The notes: generated from the sequence alone by a model not told the origin. A DNA stretch of 64,000 nucleotides from Nocardioides islandensis (GCF_015352455.1 NZ_JADKPN010000001.1:434001-498000); one strand, 5' to 3'; counted from the first letter of the stretch, positions 16,566 to 26,051 are shown. Program-made: numbers and translations.

Positions 16566-18215
16566 TCAGCGGTGGGGCTCGGCGTACGGGTCGAGCTCGG
16601 GCTCCACGTCCTCGTCGCCGAGGTCGGCCCAGTAGTCGTCGGGCTTGGTCTGGTCCGTACCTTCGGGCACCTTCATCGCGCGGAGCACCAGCGACAGCAC
16701 CACGGCCACGACGAGGTTGGCGACCAACGCCAGCGCGGCGATGTAGATCTTCGTGGTCTCCGCGCCGGGGATGAGGGTCAGCGGGCCGCCGAAGTGCGAG
16801 GTCGGGTCGCCCGGCAGCGGCACGTCGTAGGCGAGCTTCGTGCCGTAGAGCATGCCGACCGCCCAGCCGGCGAGCAGCGCCCATCGGTGGAACCATCTCG
16901 TGTAGAGCCCGACCACGATCGCCGGCATCGTCTGCAGGATCCAGACCCCGCCGAGCAGCTGGAGGTTGATGGCGTACTGCTTGGAGAACGCCAGCACGAA
17001 CACCAGCGCACCGAACTTGACCACCAGTGACGCCACCTTGCTCTGCTTGGCCTCCTGCGCGTCGGTCGCGTCGCGCTTGATGAACGCCTTGTAGATGTTG
17101 CGGGTCCAGAGGTTCGCCGCCGCGATCGACATGATCGCCGCCGGCACCAGCGCCCCGATGGCGATGGCCGCGAACGCGACGCCGGCGAACCAGGACGGGA
17201 ACTCGTTCTCGAACAGCTGCGGGATCGCCAGCTGGGGGTTCGGCGGGTCGCCGACCGAGACGCCGGCGGCGATGGCCACGAAGCCGAGGAGGGCGAGGAG
17301 GCCGAGCAGGAAGGAGTACGCCGGGAGCAGCGCGGCGTTGCGGCGGATCACCGAGCGGTTCTTGGTGGACAGCACGGCGGTGACCGAGTGGGGGTACATG
17401 AAGAGGGCCAGCGCCGACCCGAGGGCCAGCGAGGCGTAGGCCCACTGCGCCACCGGCGGCGGCATCATCGCCTTGCCCGGCACCTGCCCGGCCGCGATCG
17501 CGTCGGCGTTCTCCTTGTTGAAGCCGTCGAAGGACGTCTGGGCGGCGTCGAAGATGTGGCCCCAGCCACCGAGCTTCGAGGGCAGGTACAGCACCGCGAC
17601 GAGGATCACGACGTAGATCAGGATGTCCTTGACGAACGCGATCAGCGCCGGGGCGCGGAGGCCGCTGGAGTAGGTGTAGGCCGCGAGCACCGCGAACGCG
17701 ACGAACAGCGGGATGTCCTTGACGAACCAGCTGCCGCTGTCCTGGCCCATCCCCATCACGTCGAGGACGACCTGGATGCCCACCAGCTGCAGGGCGATGT
17801 AGGGCATCGTCGCGAGGATGCCGGTGACCGCGATCGCCAGCGCAAGAGGCTTGCTGTCGTAGCGGCCGTTCACGAAGTCGGCCGGCGTGACGTACCCGTG
17901 GCGGTGCGAGACCGACCAGAGCTTCGGCAGGAACAGGAAGATGATCGGGTACGCCACGATCGTGTACGGCACCGCGAAGAAGCCGACCGCGCTGCCGGCG
18001 TACAGGGTCGCGGGCACGGCCACGAACGTGTACGCCGTGTAGAGGTCGCCGCCGATCAGGAACCAGGCGATGAACGACCCGAACCCGCGGCCGCCCAGGC
18101 CCCACTCGTCGAGGTTGTCGAGGGTCTTGGCCTTGCGCCAACGGGCCGCGGCGAAGCCCAGCACGGTGACGAGCAGGAACAGGAAGACGAAGACGCTGAC
18201 CGCGACGGCGTTCAC
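16566..18215 (-). CDS. Sodium:solute symporter, MctP-type monocarboxylate transporter
   Basis: A 549-residue SSS-family permease with about 13 membrane segments. The N-terminal WGLGGRGFGSFIAWFLIGGD and the GYVTPADFVNGRYDS stretch are typical of the MctP lactate/pyruvate/short-chain acid group. The hydrophilic tail is acidic. Its start overlaps the DUF3311 gene by ATGA, and DUF3311 proteins are regular partners of this group. The exact substrate is not visible. Confidence 0.88.
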   Translation of the reverse strand: MNAVAVSVFVFLFLLVTVLGFAAARWRKAKTLDNLDEWGLGGRGFGSFIAWFLIGGDLYTAYTFVAVPATLYAGSAVGFFAVPYTIVAYPIIFLFLPKLWSVSHRHGYVTPADFVNGRYDSKPLALAIAVTGILATMPYIALQLVGIQVVLDVMGMGQDSGSWFVKDIPLFVAFAVLAAYTYSSGLRAPALIAFVKDILIYVVILVAVLYLPSKLGGWGHIFDAAQTSFDGFNKENADAIAAGQVPGKAMMPPPVAQWAYASLALGSALALFMYPHSVTAVLSTKNRSVIRRNAALLPAYSFLLGLLALLGFVAIAAGVSVGDPPNPQLAIPQLFENEFPSWFAGVAFAAIAIGALVPAAIMSIAAANLWTRNIYKAFIKRDATDAQEAKQSKVASLVVKFGALVFVLAFSKQYAINLQLLGGVWILQTMPAIVVGLYTRWFHRWALLAGWAVGMLYGTKLAYDVPLPGDPTSHFGGPLTLIPGAETTKIYIAALALVANLVVAVVLSLVLRAMKVPEGTDQTKPDDYWADLGDEDVEPELDPYAEPHR

Positions 18216-18526
18216 TCGCCCACCCGCCCCTGGCCGGCAGACGCGCCGCGGGCCTCACGGTCCTTGCGGTCGGCGATCCGCGACAGCGTGAACGCGACCA
18301 CCGTGCAGGACGTGGCGAACAGGATCATCGCCATCTGGAACCAGAAGAAGAACGGCCAGCCGTTGAGCCGCGGGTCGACCTTGTCGTACAGCGGGACCCA
18401 CAGCGGGATGACAATCGCCGGGACCAGGATGACGACGATCGCGATCCACAGGCCCCGTGTGTGGCCCCGTGATCGGCCCCGTGTTTGGCCCCTGGACGGA
18501 GAAGCGGGCGGGCGTGAGTCACTCAA
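18212..18526 (-). CDS. DUF3311 small membrane partner of the symporter
   Basis: A 104-residue protein with two membrane segments. The DUF3311 signature VPLYDKVDPRLNGWPFFFWF connects them. It starts with TTG 18526, supported by GGAGG seven nt upstream on the minus strand. The last 4 bp overlap the symporter start, so the pair is translationally coupled. An Arg/Gly-rich N-terminus (RGQTRGRSRGHTRG) comes from an imperfect repeat. Probably stabilises or gates the permease, as assumed for YhdT/DUF3311 pairs. Confidence 0.85.
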   Translation of the reverse strand: MSDSRPPASPSRGQTRGRSRGHTRGLWIAIVVILVPAIVIPLWVPLYDKVDPRLNGWPFFFWFQMAMILFATSCTVVAFTLSRIADRKDREARGASAGQGRVGE

Positions 18527-18576
18527 GGGAAACCTCCGAGTCGGTTGCCCGAGTGAGGCTACTCACACCTCCGCCA

Positions 18577-18681
18577 CAGGTCGAGGAGCGACGACGTCGC
18601 GTCACGAGACCCCGCGAGAGGTACGCCGACCGGGTGCGGGGTCTCGTGACGGGCCGCTACGCGGCCCTCCTCGACCAGCGG
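18577..18681. repeat. REPIN-like palindrome, copy 2
   Basis: The ends are GTCGAGGA-type on the left and TCCTCGACCAGCGG on the right. The inner pair GTCACGAGACCCC/GGGGTCTCGTGAC is present. Arm hairpins are GCGAC/GTCGC (18588-18600) and GGGCCGC/GCGGCCC (18651-18667). The right end encodes the last residues and stop of the DUF1707 gene. Confidence 0.82.
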
Positions 18682-19139
18682 TCGTGGCGGCGACCGTGGC
18701 CGAGGCGCGCCAGCACGAACCAGACGACCAGGCCGATGAGGATCAACGGCAGGTGCGTCACGACGACGGCCGCGACGATCAGGACGAGCAGCAGCCTCAG
18801 GGGAAAGGGCAAGGTCCCGAACCAGCCACGTCCCCGCGTGACGAGCGGGCGACCGAACGGCGGGCGGCCGAAGGGCGGGCCCGGGTACGGGCGTCCGCCA
18901 CGCGGGCGGTCGCTCCCCACTCCCGGGCGGTCCGCCGTGGCGTACGCGCGCTGGGCCCGGTAGCGGCTGCCGGGCAGGTCCGCGAACAGGGGCGTCAGCT
19001 CCGAGGCCGTCCTCGCGGACATCACCCGGTCCAGTCGCTCCTGGTGCTCGTCGGCCGTCAGCCGACCCTGCGCGAAGTGCTCGCCGAGCTCCTCGGCCGC
19101 GGCCGTCCGGTCGGCGTCACCGATCCTGATCTCGGGCAT
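18657..19139 (-). CDS. DUF1707 (SHOCT-like) membrane protein
   Basis: A 160-residue protein. The DUF1707 domain is at residues 1-55 (RIGDADRTAAAEELGEHFAQ, then GRLTADEHQERLDR). A Pro/Gly/Arg-rich linker is followed by two hydrophobic segments at about 110-145. The start ATG 19139 overlaps the PadR stop (TGATG), so it is the second gene of that operon. The last residues, WSRRAA, and the stop are encoded by the REPIN. DUF1707 is often found with PadR regulators; the molecular role is unknown. Confidence 0.85.
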   Translation of the reverse strand: MPEIRIGDADRTAAAEELGEHFAQGRLTADEHQERLDRVMSARTASELTPLFADLPGSRYRAQRAYATADRPGVGSDRPRGGRPYPGPPFGRPPFGRPLVTRGRGWFGTLPFPLRLLLVLIVAAVVVTHLPLILIGLVVWFVLARLGHGRRHDRWSRRAA

Positions 19140-19915
19140 CAGCGCTCTCCTCCGTCCATCCCCTGGTAGTCGTCCTCCTCGCCCTCGACCATCGGGTCCG
19201 CCGACGGGTCGTCGTACGGGCTCCGGTCGTCGCCCTCGGCAAGCAGGCCGTAGAGCTGGCGGCGTGCCTCGACGAGGATGTTGATGGCCTCGCGGCGCTG
19301 GCGGTCGGTGCCGGTGGTGACGATCTGCCACACCGCGGCCATGACCTGGCCGATCTCGGGCTTGAGCGAGGAGTACTCCGTGCCCGGGCCCTGCTGCCGG
19401 CCCTGCTCACCGGTCGGGCCGCCGAACGGCGCCCAGGTCTCGGCCAGCTCGTCGGCGTGCTCCTCGACGTAGCGGCGTCCGTCCTCGGTGAGGCGGAGGG
19501 TACGGCGGCCGCGCTCGTCGTCGGCCTCGACCAGGCCCTCGTCCTCGAGCTGCTGGATGGTCGGGTACACCGAGCCGGGGCTGGGCTTCCAGCGCCCGCC
19601 GCTGCGCTCGGCGATCTGCGAGATGAGCTGGTAGCCGTTCAGCGGCTCGTCCTTGAGCATGTCCAGGATCGCCGCGCGCACGTCGCCGCGGCGTACCTTC
19701 GGGCCGCGCTGCGGCTGGCCCTGGGCCAGGCCGAAGAGCTCGGCGATCCACGGCGGAGGACCCTGACGGCCGCGCCGGCCGCGCGGGCCGTCCCAGCCGC
19801 CGCCCCACCCGGACCCGGGGCCGTTGCCCCAGTCCCCGGCCCAGCCGCTGCGGTGCTGCCCCCAGCGCTGTTCTGCGTGCCGGCTCCACTGCCGGCCGAA
19901 GTCGTGGTCTCCCAT
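19139..19915 (-). CDS. PadR-family transcriptional regulator with Gly/Trp-rich N-terminus
   Basis: A 258-residue protein. The PadR winged helix lies at about residues 75-150 (ILDMLKDEPLNGYQLISQIA, then SVYPTIQQLEDEGLV). The first 55 residues are low-complexity Gly/Trp/Arg. A C-terminal helix lies at about 180-225. ATG 19915 is chosen because AAGGAG lies just upstream. Longer readings would run into the sigma-factor gene in another frame. AT-rich CGATATATCG (19968-19977) upstream may be its operator and promoter core. It probably represses its own operon with DUF1707. Confidence 0.88.
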   Translation of the reverse strand: MGDHDFGRQWSRHAEQRWGQHRSGWAGDWGNGPGSGWGGGWDGPRGRRGRQGPPPWIAELFGLAQGQPQRGPKVRRGDVRAAILDMLKDEPLNGYQLISQIAERSGGRWKPSPGSVYPTIQQLEDEGLVEADDERGRRTLRLTEDGRRYVEEHADELAETWAPFGGPTGEQGRQQGPGTEYSSLKPEIGQVMAAVWQIVTTGTDRQRREAINILVEARRQLYGLLAEGDDRSPYDDPSADPMVEGEEDDYQGMDGGER

Positions 19916-19967
19916 GATGTCTCCTTGTTTCGGGTCGCGATCTGGTCGACCCCTCGCCGACCGTTCA

Positions 19968-19977
19968 CGATATATCG
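19968..19977. promoter_or_regulatory. Candidate PadR operator or promoter core
   Basis: CGATATATCG is a perfect 10-bp palindrome and the most AT-rich spot in the neighbourhood, 53 bp upstream of the PadR start. Assignment is by position only. Confidence 0.35.
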
Positions 19978-20057
19978 CGATCGTACGAGCGACTGTCGGG
20001 GAGTTCAAGGACAATCGCGCGCAGGATTCCCCGGCTGACCGGGGAAACCGACCGCCC

Positions 20058-21281
20058 TCAGAGCTCGTCGCGGCGGCGGACCAGGTACGCCGCCTCGGCG
20101 GGGTTGTCGATGAGGGCCAGGGCGGCGTCGTACGCCGCCCGGGCGTCGGCGGGGCGGTCGAGGCGGCGGAGCAGCTCGGCGCGGGTGACGTGCCAGGGGT
20201 GGTAGGTGTCGAGGGCGAGCTGGTCGACGGCGGCCAGGCCCACGGCCGGGCCGTCGAGCTCGCTGATCGCGACGGCGCGGTTGAGGGCCACGACCGGCGA
20301 GGGGGAGATCGCGAGCAGCTGCGCGTACAGCGCCGCGATCTGTGCCCAGTCGGTGTCGGCGGAGGTCCGGGCGGTGGTGTGCACGGCGTTGACGGCGGCC
20401 TGGATCTGGTAGACGCCGGGACGGTTGACGGCGAGGCACTCGCGGACGAGGGCGAGTCCCTCGGTGATCTGCTCGGCGTCCCAGGTGGCCCGGTCCTGCT
20501 CGGTGAGCGGGACCAGCTCCCCGGACGCCGAGAACCGGGCCGTACGCCGCGCATCGGTCAGCAGCATCAGCGCCAGCAGACCCGCGACCTCGGGCTCGGT
20601 CGGCAGCAACGAGCGGAGCACCCGGCACAGCCGGATCGCCTCGGCGGTCAGGTCGGTCCGCATCCCCGAGGAGCCGGACGTCGCGAGGTACCCCTCGTTG
20701 AAGACCAGGTAGAGCACCGCCAGCACTCCGGACAGTCGGGCGGGCAGGTCCTCCGCGTCCGGAACGCGGTAGGGGATGTTGGCGGCCGCGATCTTCTTCT
20801 TCGCCCGCGTGATCCGCTGGCCCATGGTGGTCTCGGTGACCAGGAACGCCGCGGCGATCTCGGGCACCGTCAGGCCGCCGAGCAGCCGCAGCGTCAGGGC
20901 CACGCGCGCCTCGGGAGCGAGCGCGGGGTGGCAGCAGATGAAGATGAGGCGGAGCCGGTCGTCCTCGACCGCTCCGGTCGGTTGGTGCGGGGTCGGGTCG
21001 GCGATCATGGCGGCCTGCTGGTGCTTGGCGTCGCGATGGGACTCGCGGCGGATCTTGTCGATGCCCCGTCGGGCGGCGGTGGTGGTCAGCCACCCGCCGG
21101 GGTTGGGAGGTACGCCGTCGACCGGCCACCGCTCGACGGCGACGAGCAGGGCCTCGGCGGCGGCGTCCTCGGCGAGGTCGATGTCGCCGAAACGACGGAT
21201 CAGCGAGGCGACCACCCGGCCGTACTCCTCGCGGAAGATCCGCTCGACCTCGGCCTCCGTGGTCCGCGAGGTCTCCGTCAC
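20058..21281 (-). CDS. ECF42-type sigma factor with TPR-like C-terminal extension
   Basis: A 407-residue sigma factor. Region 2 is at about 12-70 (YGRVVASLIRRFGDIDLAED) and region 4 at about 110-165 (LTVPEIAAAFLVTETTMGQR). A long C-terminal domain of about 200 residues contains FNEGYLAT and paired helices (DRPADARAAYDAALAL). Such an extension is characteristic of the ECF42 group. The DGPF/YCII partner gene immediately upstream overlaps its start by ATGA. ECF42 factors need the C-terminal domain rather than an anti-sigma factor for activity. Confidence 0.93.
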   Translation of the reverse strand: MTETSRTTEAEVERIFREEYGRVVASLIRRFGDIDLAEDAAAEALLVAVERWPVDGVPPNPGGWLTTTAARRGIDKIRRESHRDAKHQQAAMIADPTPHQPTGAVEDDRLRLIFICCHPALAPEARVALTLRLLGGLTVPEIAAAFLVTETTMGQRITRAKKKIAAANIPYRVPDAEDLPARLSGVLAVLYLVFNEGYLATSGSSGMRTDLTAEAIRLCRVLRSLLPTEPEVAGLLALMLLTDARRTARFSASGELVPLTEQDRATWDAEQITEGLALVRECLAVNRPGVYQIQAAVNAVHTTARTSADTDWAQIAALYAQLLAISPSPVVALNRAVAISELDGPAVGLAAVDQLALDTYHPWHVTRAELLRRLDRPADARAAYDAALALIDNPAEAAYLVRRRDEL

Positions 21282-21631
21282 GCCGGCTCGGGCTGGAACG
21301 GCCGTACCTCGACCTTGCCCTCACAGGCGGCCGACGCCTCGGCGGCCAGCTTGAGGGCGGCGTCGAGGTCGGGGGCCTCGATGACCCAGAACCCCCCGAT
21401 CCACTCCTTGGCCTCGGCGAACGGGCCGTCGGTGATGATCGGCTCGCCGCCGGTGGCGTCGACCGTGGTGGCCGTCTCGATCGGCTCGAGCCCGCCACCG
21501 AACACCCAGATCCCCTCGTTCACGAGCTTCTGGTTGAACACGTCGACCTGGTCGTACATGCGCTGCATGTCGTCGCCGGTGGGCATCGCCTCTCCCTCGA
21601 CGGTGTGCACGGACATCATGTACTGGGTCAT
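21278..21631 (-). CDS. DGPF/YCII-domain protein, ECF42 partner
   Basis: A 117-residue YCII-fold protein with the DGPF signature (TDGPFAEAKEWIGGFWVIE at about residues 63-81). MTQYMMSVHTVEGE at the start matches the family, so ATG 21631 is used. These proteins are co-encoded with ECF42 sigma factors in many actinobacteria and are frequent targets of them. A catalytic role has not been shown. Confidence 0.92.
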   Translation of the reverse strand: MTQYMMSVHTVEGEAMPTGDDMQRMYDQVDVFNQKLVNEGIWVFGGGLEPIETATTVDATGGEPIITDGPFAEAKEWIGGFWVIEAPDLDAALKLAAEASAACEGKVEVRPFQPEPA

Positions 21632-21812
21632 GGTCGGTCTCCTTCGTCGTCCTCGTCGGGCGGGCCGGGTGGCCCGCTCATCCTCTCCACGAACGGCCGG
21701 CACCGCATCCGACAGCTCGTCCCGTCCGGGGTTTCGCCTCCTCGTCCGAGGGGTAGGGGGACGGCGCCCCTGAACCCACCTGACGTGAAACAGCCTCAAG
21801 AGAGAAGAGTGA

Positions 21813-22931
21813 ATGGTGCCCTCGACCCGCAAGACGCCCGCCCTGCTGGCGGCGGTGATCACGTTCCTGGCCCTCGTCGCCGGGACGACGTCGATCCCCA
21901 CGGCCCAGGCAGATGACGGGGCGGCCGGCCCGCTCGCCGCCCGCCGCGTGGCCACCAAGTTCAAGTCCATCCGCTGGCCGGCGTCCCCGGCGGTCTACGG
22001 CACCGCGGCGTACGTCAACGGCTCGATCAAGAGCAAGAAGCGCAAGAAGCGGGTCGTGGTCCTCCAGCAGAAGCTGCCCTCGGGCTGGATGAAGGTCGAC
22101 AAGGACAAGACCAACGGGCACGGCCGCTTCCACCTCAAGGCGAAGACGAGCTGGTACCACAAGAAGCTGAAGTTCCGGGTCGTCGTGCAGCCCACCCGGC
22201 GTGCGGCCGGCAACGCCAGCAAGGGCCACGGCTTCACCGTGAACCCGGAGTACGCCCCCCTCGGCAACCCCGGCGCCTGGACGCGGATCGCGCCCGGCTA
22301 CAAGGTGCAGTTCAACCCCTGCCAGCCGGTCCGTTGGCGGCTGAACACCCAGTACGCCCCGGTCGGCGTGAAGGCCGAGGTCACAACGGCGTTCGAGCAG
22401 CTCTCCAAGGCCACCGGCATCCGGTTCGTGTACGCCGGCAAGACCCACGCGATCCCCGGCAGCAAGCGCGGGTGGCCCGGCAACACCAACATGGTCGTCG
22501 CCTGGGCCAAGCCCTCGCAGACCAAGTGGAACCTCTACGGCAACGTGATCGGCCGCGGCGGCCAGATCTACACCGCCAACGCACGCACGGCCACGGGCAA
22601 GCGGGCCTACCAGATCACCCGGTCCGGGCTGGTGCTCGACAACACGTTCCCGGCGCCGGCCGGATTCGTCGGCCCGAACGCCCGCGGCTCGATCATCGCC
22701 CACGAGCTCGGGCACGTGGTCGGCCTCGGCCACACCGGCGACAACAACCAGCAGATGTACCCGTCGGCGCAGAACGTCAACAACGGCGTCTACCAGGCCG
22801 GCGACCTCAACGGCATGCGGCACGTCGGCCTGATGACCGGCTGCCTCAGGCGGAGCGGCGGCCACGGCCGCGAGCTGCCGAGCTTCGTGCCGGAGCCTCA
22901 GCCGGTGGTCTCGCTCGCGCCCCGGAGCTGA
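21813..22931 (+). CDS. Secreted matrixin-like zinc metalloprotease
   Basis: A 372-residue protein. A signal peptide with hydrophobic core LLAAVITFLALVAGTT probably cleaves after AQA (about residue 33). A Lys-rich beta-type domain (about 45-140) precedes the catalytic part. The zinc motif IAHELGHVVGLGH is complete (H-E-x-x-H-x-x-G-x-x-H, about 295-307), followed by the Met-turn region QQMYPS. It should cleave extracellular proteins. The basic N-terminal domain might bind cell wall or act as a propeptide; this is inference. Convergent with the next gene, with 34 bp overlap. Confidence 0.88.
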   Translation: MVPSTRKTPALLAAVITFLALVAGTTSIPTAQADDGAAGPLAARRVATKFKSIRWPASPAVYGTAAYVNGSIKSKKRKKRVVVLQQKLPSGWMKVDKDKTNGHGRFHLKAKTSWYHKKLKFRVVVQPTRRAAGNASKGHGFTVNPEYAPLGNPGAWTRIAPGYKVQFNPCQPVRWRLNTQYAPVGVKAEVTTAFEQLSKATGIRFVYAGKTHAIPGSKRGWPGNTNMVVAWAKPSQTKWNLYGNVIGRGGQIYTANARTATGKRAYQITRSGLVLDNTFPAPAGFVGPNARGSIIAHELGHVVGLGHTGDNNQQMYPSAQNVNNGVYQAGDLNGMRHVGLMTGCLRRSGGHGRELPSFVPEPQPVVSLAPRS

Positions 22932-23353
22932 CCAGCGGTCCACAAGCGGCCCGCCTCGTCGGCCAGTGCCGACTGGGCGCGCCGCATCGCGTCCGCACGT
23001 ATCTCGGTCGCGTGCGCCTCGCCGTACGCCTGCCCGATCCGGTTGTTCTCCCGGTCGACCGTGCTGTCCCGCGCGTCGCCCGACAGCCGCTCGTGCTCCA
23101 GCCCGACCGCCTCGGCGACCGCACGCCCGTACGCCGCGGTGATCCACGCCTGCCACACGAAGTGGCGCACGGCGTTCTCCGCCCGCCAGCGTCGCGGGTA
23201 GCGCCGCCGCGCCAGCACGAACGCGTACGCCGACCCCTCGACCACCCGCGCCGCGTCACGTCGCCCCAGCCCGGCCGACCGCGCGGCGCCGTACACACCG
23301 GGCACGGCACGCACCGCCCACCGGGCGACCCACCGCACGTTCACCCGCGACAT
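22898..23353 (-). CDS. DUF6973-like protein
   Basis: A 151-residue protein. The conserved stretch ENAVRHFVWQAWITAAYGRA, later LEHERLSG and ENNRIGQAYGE, matches the RHxxW...HE...NN-x-x-G pattern I associate with DUF6973. The function is unknown. There is no signal peptide. The end overlaps the metalloprotease by 34 bp on the opposite strand. The start ATG 23353 lies about 80 bp from the divergent LuxR gene. Confidence 0.65.
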   Translation of the reverse strand: MSRVNVRWVARWAVRAVPGVYGAARSAGLGRRDAARVVEGSAYAFVLARRRYPRRWRAENAVRHFVWQAWITAAYGRAVAEAVGLEHERLSGDARDSTVDRENNRIGQAYGEAHATEIRADAMRRAQSALADEAGRLWTAGQLRGASETTG

Positions 23354-23430
23354 CCTCGCTCACCGCCCGCCGCGCCCTGGCCCGGCGGGCGGTGGCCTGT
23401 GATGATGTCGGCGGACAGGGAGGTCCGGGG

Positions 23431-25773
23431 GTGCCGCGAGTGGGGTCGGCGGGAGGACTCGGGCTGGTCGGCCGCGATGCTGAGCTGGACGCGGTACGGC
23501 GAGCCCTGGACAGCCGCGCCCTCGTGGCGATCACCGGCCTGCCCGGGGTCGGCAGGTCGGCGCTCGCGGCAGCGGCGGCTGCCGAGCTGGCGGCGGACGG
23601 CGTCGCCAGCGTGGTCGTACCGCTCCGTGCCGTGGAGGACTCCATGGGCGCCGCGGACGCCGTGCTGGCCGAGCTGCCCGGCGACAACCTGAGCACGTCG
23701 CTCCCCGAGGCCCTGTGGGAGGCGTACGACGGGGCGCCGGTGGTCGTGGTGCTCGAGGACGTCGACCGGGTCGAGGGTCTCGTCGAGCTCGTGACCGGGC
23801 TGCGTGCCGGCTACCCCGGAGCGACGGTGCTGTGCACCGCGCTGCGTCCCCTCCACGCGCCGGACGAGCGCGTCGTCCGCGTGGCCGCCCTGTCGCTGCC
23901 CGGCGACGACGCTCCGCGTGACCATCCGGCGTTGCTCGTGTTCGCCGAACACGCCTGGATCGACCTCGACGACCCGGCGGTGCGCGCCGACGCCGCACGC
24001 ATCTGCCGGGAGGCCGGCGGCCTGCCCGGCTCGATCGTCCTGGCGGCGGCCCGGGTCCGCACGCTGGGTCCGTCGGTCGTCGCCCATGCCCTCGCCGGCC
24101 ACGACGGGATCGACGCCGCGCTCGGCTGGACGTTCGAGCTGCTGACGAAGGCTGCGCAGCAGACGCTCGTGCAGCTCTCCGTCTTCGTCGGCCCCTTCCA
24201 GCTCGACGCGGTCGCTGCGGTCGTCGACCGTGGCCCGACCTCGGGGGACCCGGCCGATGACGTGCTGGAGCTCGTCGACGCCCACCTCGTCGAGCCCTCG
24301 CCCGGCCGCGAGGGCGAGGCGCGCTTCGTGCTGCCCGGCCCCGTCCGCCGGTTCGCCCGGCACCTCCTCGTCTCCGGCGACCTCGCCGACGGCGTGCGCG
24401 ACCGGCACGCGCTCTACTACGGCAACCGCGGCCGCGCGGGCGCGGACATCGTCCGCCGCGAGTGGCCGGACATCGCGGCGGCACTGGACCACGCGCTGGA
24501 CACCGGCCGGCTCGACGACGTCCTGGCCGCCGCGGTGGCCCTCGCGCCGGACGTCCAGGAGGTGCCCGGCGCGAAGGCATCGCTCGAGGAGCGCATCGGC
24601 GACCTGCTGGCCCGCGACCAGCCGGTGCCCGACCGGCTCCGGGCGCAGGCCCTGATGTGGTCCACGTCGACGTTCACCGGCGGCGAGTCCGGTGACATGC
24701 AGCGGGTCGGGCTGTGGACGGCCCGGCGACTGGCCGAGGCGGCCGGGCTGGCTCGCGAGTCAGGTGACGGGCCGGCGCTGCTGGCCGTGCTCGACCGGAC
24801 CGTGCGGTCCCTGCGGATCACGCTCGACCTGGCGTCGGCGGTCGCCGCGGCCCACGAGGGCCTGGAGCTCGCGCGCCGGCTCGACGACCAGCGCGCCCTC
24901 TCCCGCTTCGAGTGCTGGGTCAGCATGGCCGCTCGGACCGCCGGCGACGCGGAGGGTGCCGTACGGCTGGCCACGTCGGCCGTCGTGCGCGGTCGCGAGC
25001 ACGGCGACCCCGTCTCCACCACGGCGGGTGCCCAGCTCCTGCTGACGCTGCCGGAGGAGCTGCGACCGGTCCTGGACCCGCCGCTGCCGACGCTCGAGGA
25101 GCTGCTCGAGGACTGCATCCGGCTGGAGCAGCCGTTCACCGCGATGACGGTGCTCGGTGCGCTGGCGCACCAGGCTCATGCTCGCGGCGAGGACCCCGCG
25201 GCCGCGCGCTGGATCTGGCGGCTGCTGATGATCGGCGCGAACCGGCAGCGGACCGAGCCGATGGCCACCCTCGGCGGGGTGGCCCTGCTGCTCTCGGTGG
25301 CACTGGCCCTGGGCGAGGAGGAGGACGCGGCCCGGCTGCGCGAGTGCACGCGACCGCTGGAGCTCTTCGTGCCGTACTGCATCGGTCCCCCCGCGATGGT
25401 GGACTACCAGCGCGACACCGCCCGGCTGGACGACACGGTGCCGCAGGACCGGCGTGCCGCGCTCGCGGGCGAGGTGGCCGCCCAGGGGATGGCCAAGGTC
25501 AACCCGTGGGCCCAGGACCTCGCCCGTCGGCTGGCCGGGCACCGGCCGGCCTCGCCCACCGGACGCGCGGATGCGCCGACCGACCTCACCCCCCGTGAGC
25601 TCGAGGTCCTGGCGGAGCTGGCGTCGGGCCGGACCAACCGGGAGATCGCGGAGATCCTCGGGATGTCGGCGAAGACCGTCATGCACCACTCGGTGGCGAT
25701 CTACCGCAAGCTCGGGGTCCGCGGGCGCACGGGAGCGACGGCCTGGGCCGTCGAGCACGGGGTCACCCGCTAG
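23431..25773 (+). CDS. Large LuxR-family regulator with degenerate STAND-type ATPase
   Basis: A 780-residue protein. An AAA/NB-ARC-like module begins at about residue 12 ([16 protein letters not shown]). The P-loop is GLPGVGRS (36-43), where the invariant Lys is Arg. A Walker B-like [13 protein letters not shown] follows. A helical repeat region covers about 380-690. The C-terminal LuxR HTH is at about 715-775 ([20 protein letters not shown]). GTG 23431 follows GGGAGG by 7 nt. The Lys-to-Arg change suggests weak or no ATP hydrolysis. Ligand and targets unknown. Confidence 0.88.
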   Translation: MPRVGSAGGLGLVGRDAELDAVRRALDSRALVAITGLPGVGRSALAAAAAAELAADGVASVVVPLRAVEDSMGAADAVLAELPGDNLSTSLPEALWEAYDGAPVVVVLEDVDRVEGLVELVTGLRAGYPGATVLCTALRPLHAPDERVVRVAALSLPGDDAPRDHPALLVFAEHAWIDLDDPAVRADAARICREAGGLPGSIVLAAARVRTLGPSVVAHALAGHDGIDAALGWTFELLTKAAQQTLVQLSVFVGPFQLDAVAAVVDRGPTSGDPADDVLELVDAHLVEPSPGREGEARFVLPGPVRRFARHLLVSGDLADGVRDRHALYYGNRGRAGADIVRREWPDIAAALDHALDTGRLDDVLAAAVALAPDVQEVPGAKASLEERIGDLLARDQPVPDRLRAQALMWSTSTFTGGESGDMQRVGLWTARRLAEAAGLARESGDGPALLAVLDRTVRSLRITLDLASAVAAAHEGLELARRLDDQRALSRFECWVSMAARTAGDAEGAVRLATSAVVRGREHGDPVSTTAGAQLLLTLPEELRPVLDPPLPTLEELLEDCIRLEQPFTAMTVLGALAHQAHARGEDPAAARWIWRLLMIGANRQRTEPMATLGGVALLLSVALALGEEEDAARLRECTRPLELFVPYCIGPPAMVDYQRDTARLDDTVPQDRRAALAGEVAAQGMAKVNPWAQDLARRLAGHRPASPTGRADAPTDLTPRELEVLAELASGRTNREIAEILGMSAKTVMHHSVAIYRKLGVRGRTGATAWAVEHGVTR

Positions 25774-26051
25774 AGGCGTTCCTCGACGACCACGTGCACG
25801 GAGTCGCCCTCGCCCTTGCCGATCGCCCGGCGGACGGCGGCCTTCACGGGGAGCTTGTGGGTGCCGTCGCCCAGCGCCATGAACGACGACTCGAAGGCGT
25901 GGCCGTCCACGGTGCCGCGCACCTTCACCAGGCCGCGGGTGCCGAAGAACTCCACCGACCCGGGCCACACGACGTACGTCCAACCGCCGCTGGCCGGGCT
26001 CGTGCGCAGGGTCTCGTCGAACTCGACGAGGTGCTTCTTCTGGGTTGCCAT
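25770..26051 (-). CDS. DUF1905 domain protein
   Basis: A 93-residue DUF1905 protein ([20 protein letters not shown], later [17 protein letters not shown]). Such small beta-barrel proteins are often fused or linked to YdeI/OmdA proteins; function unknown. ATG 26051 is supported by AGGAGG 10 nt upstream, rather than an upstream in-frame ATG. The 3' end overlaps the LuxR gene by 4 bp. Confidence 0.85.
   Translation of the reverse strand: MATQKKHLVEFDETLRTSPASGGWTYVVWPGSVEFFGTRGLVKVRGTVDGHAFESSFMALGDGTHKLPVKAAVRRAIGKGEGDSVHVVVEERL

Noticed and set aside
19916..20554. N-terminal extension of the PadR gene
   Set aside because: It overlaps the ECF42 gene in another frame and is Ser/Thr/Pro/Arg-rich shadow; a good ribosome-binding site marks ATG 19915.
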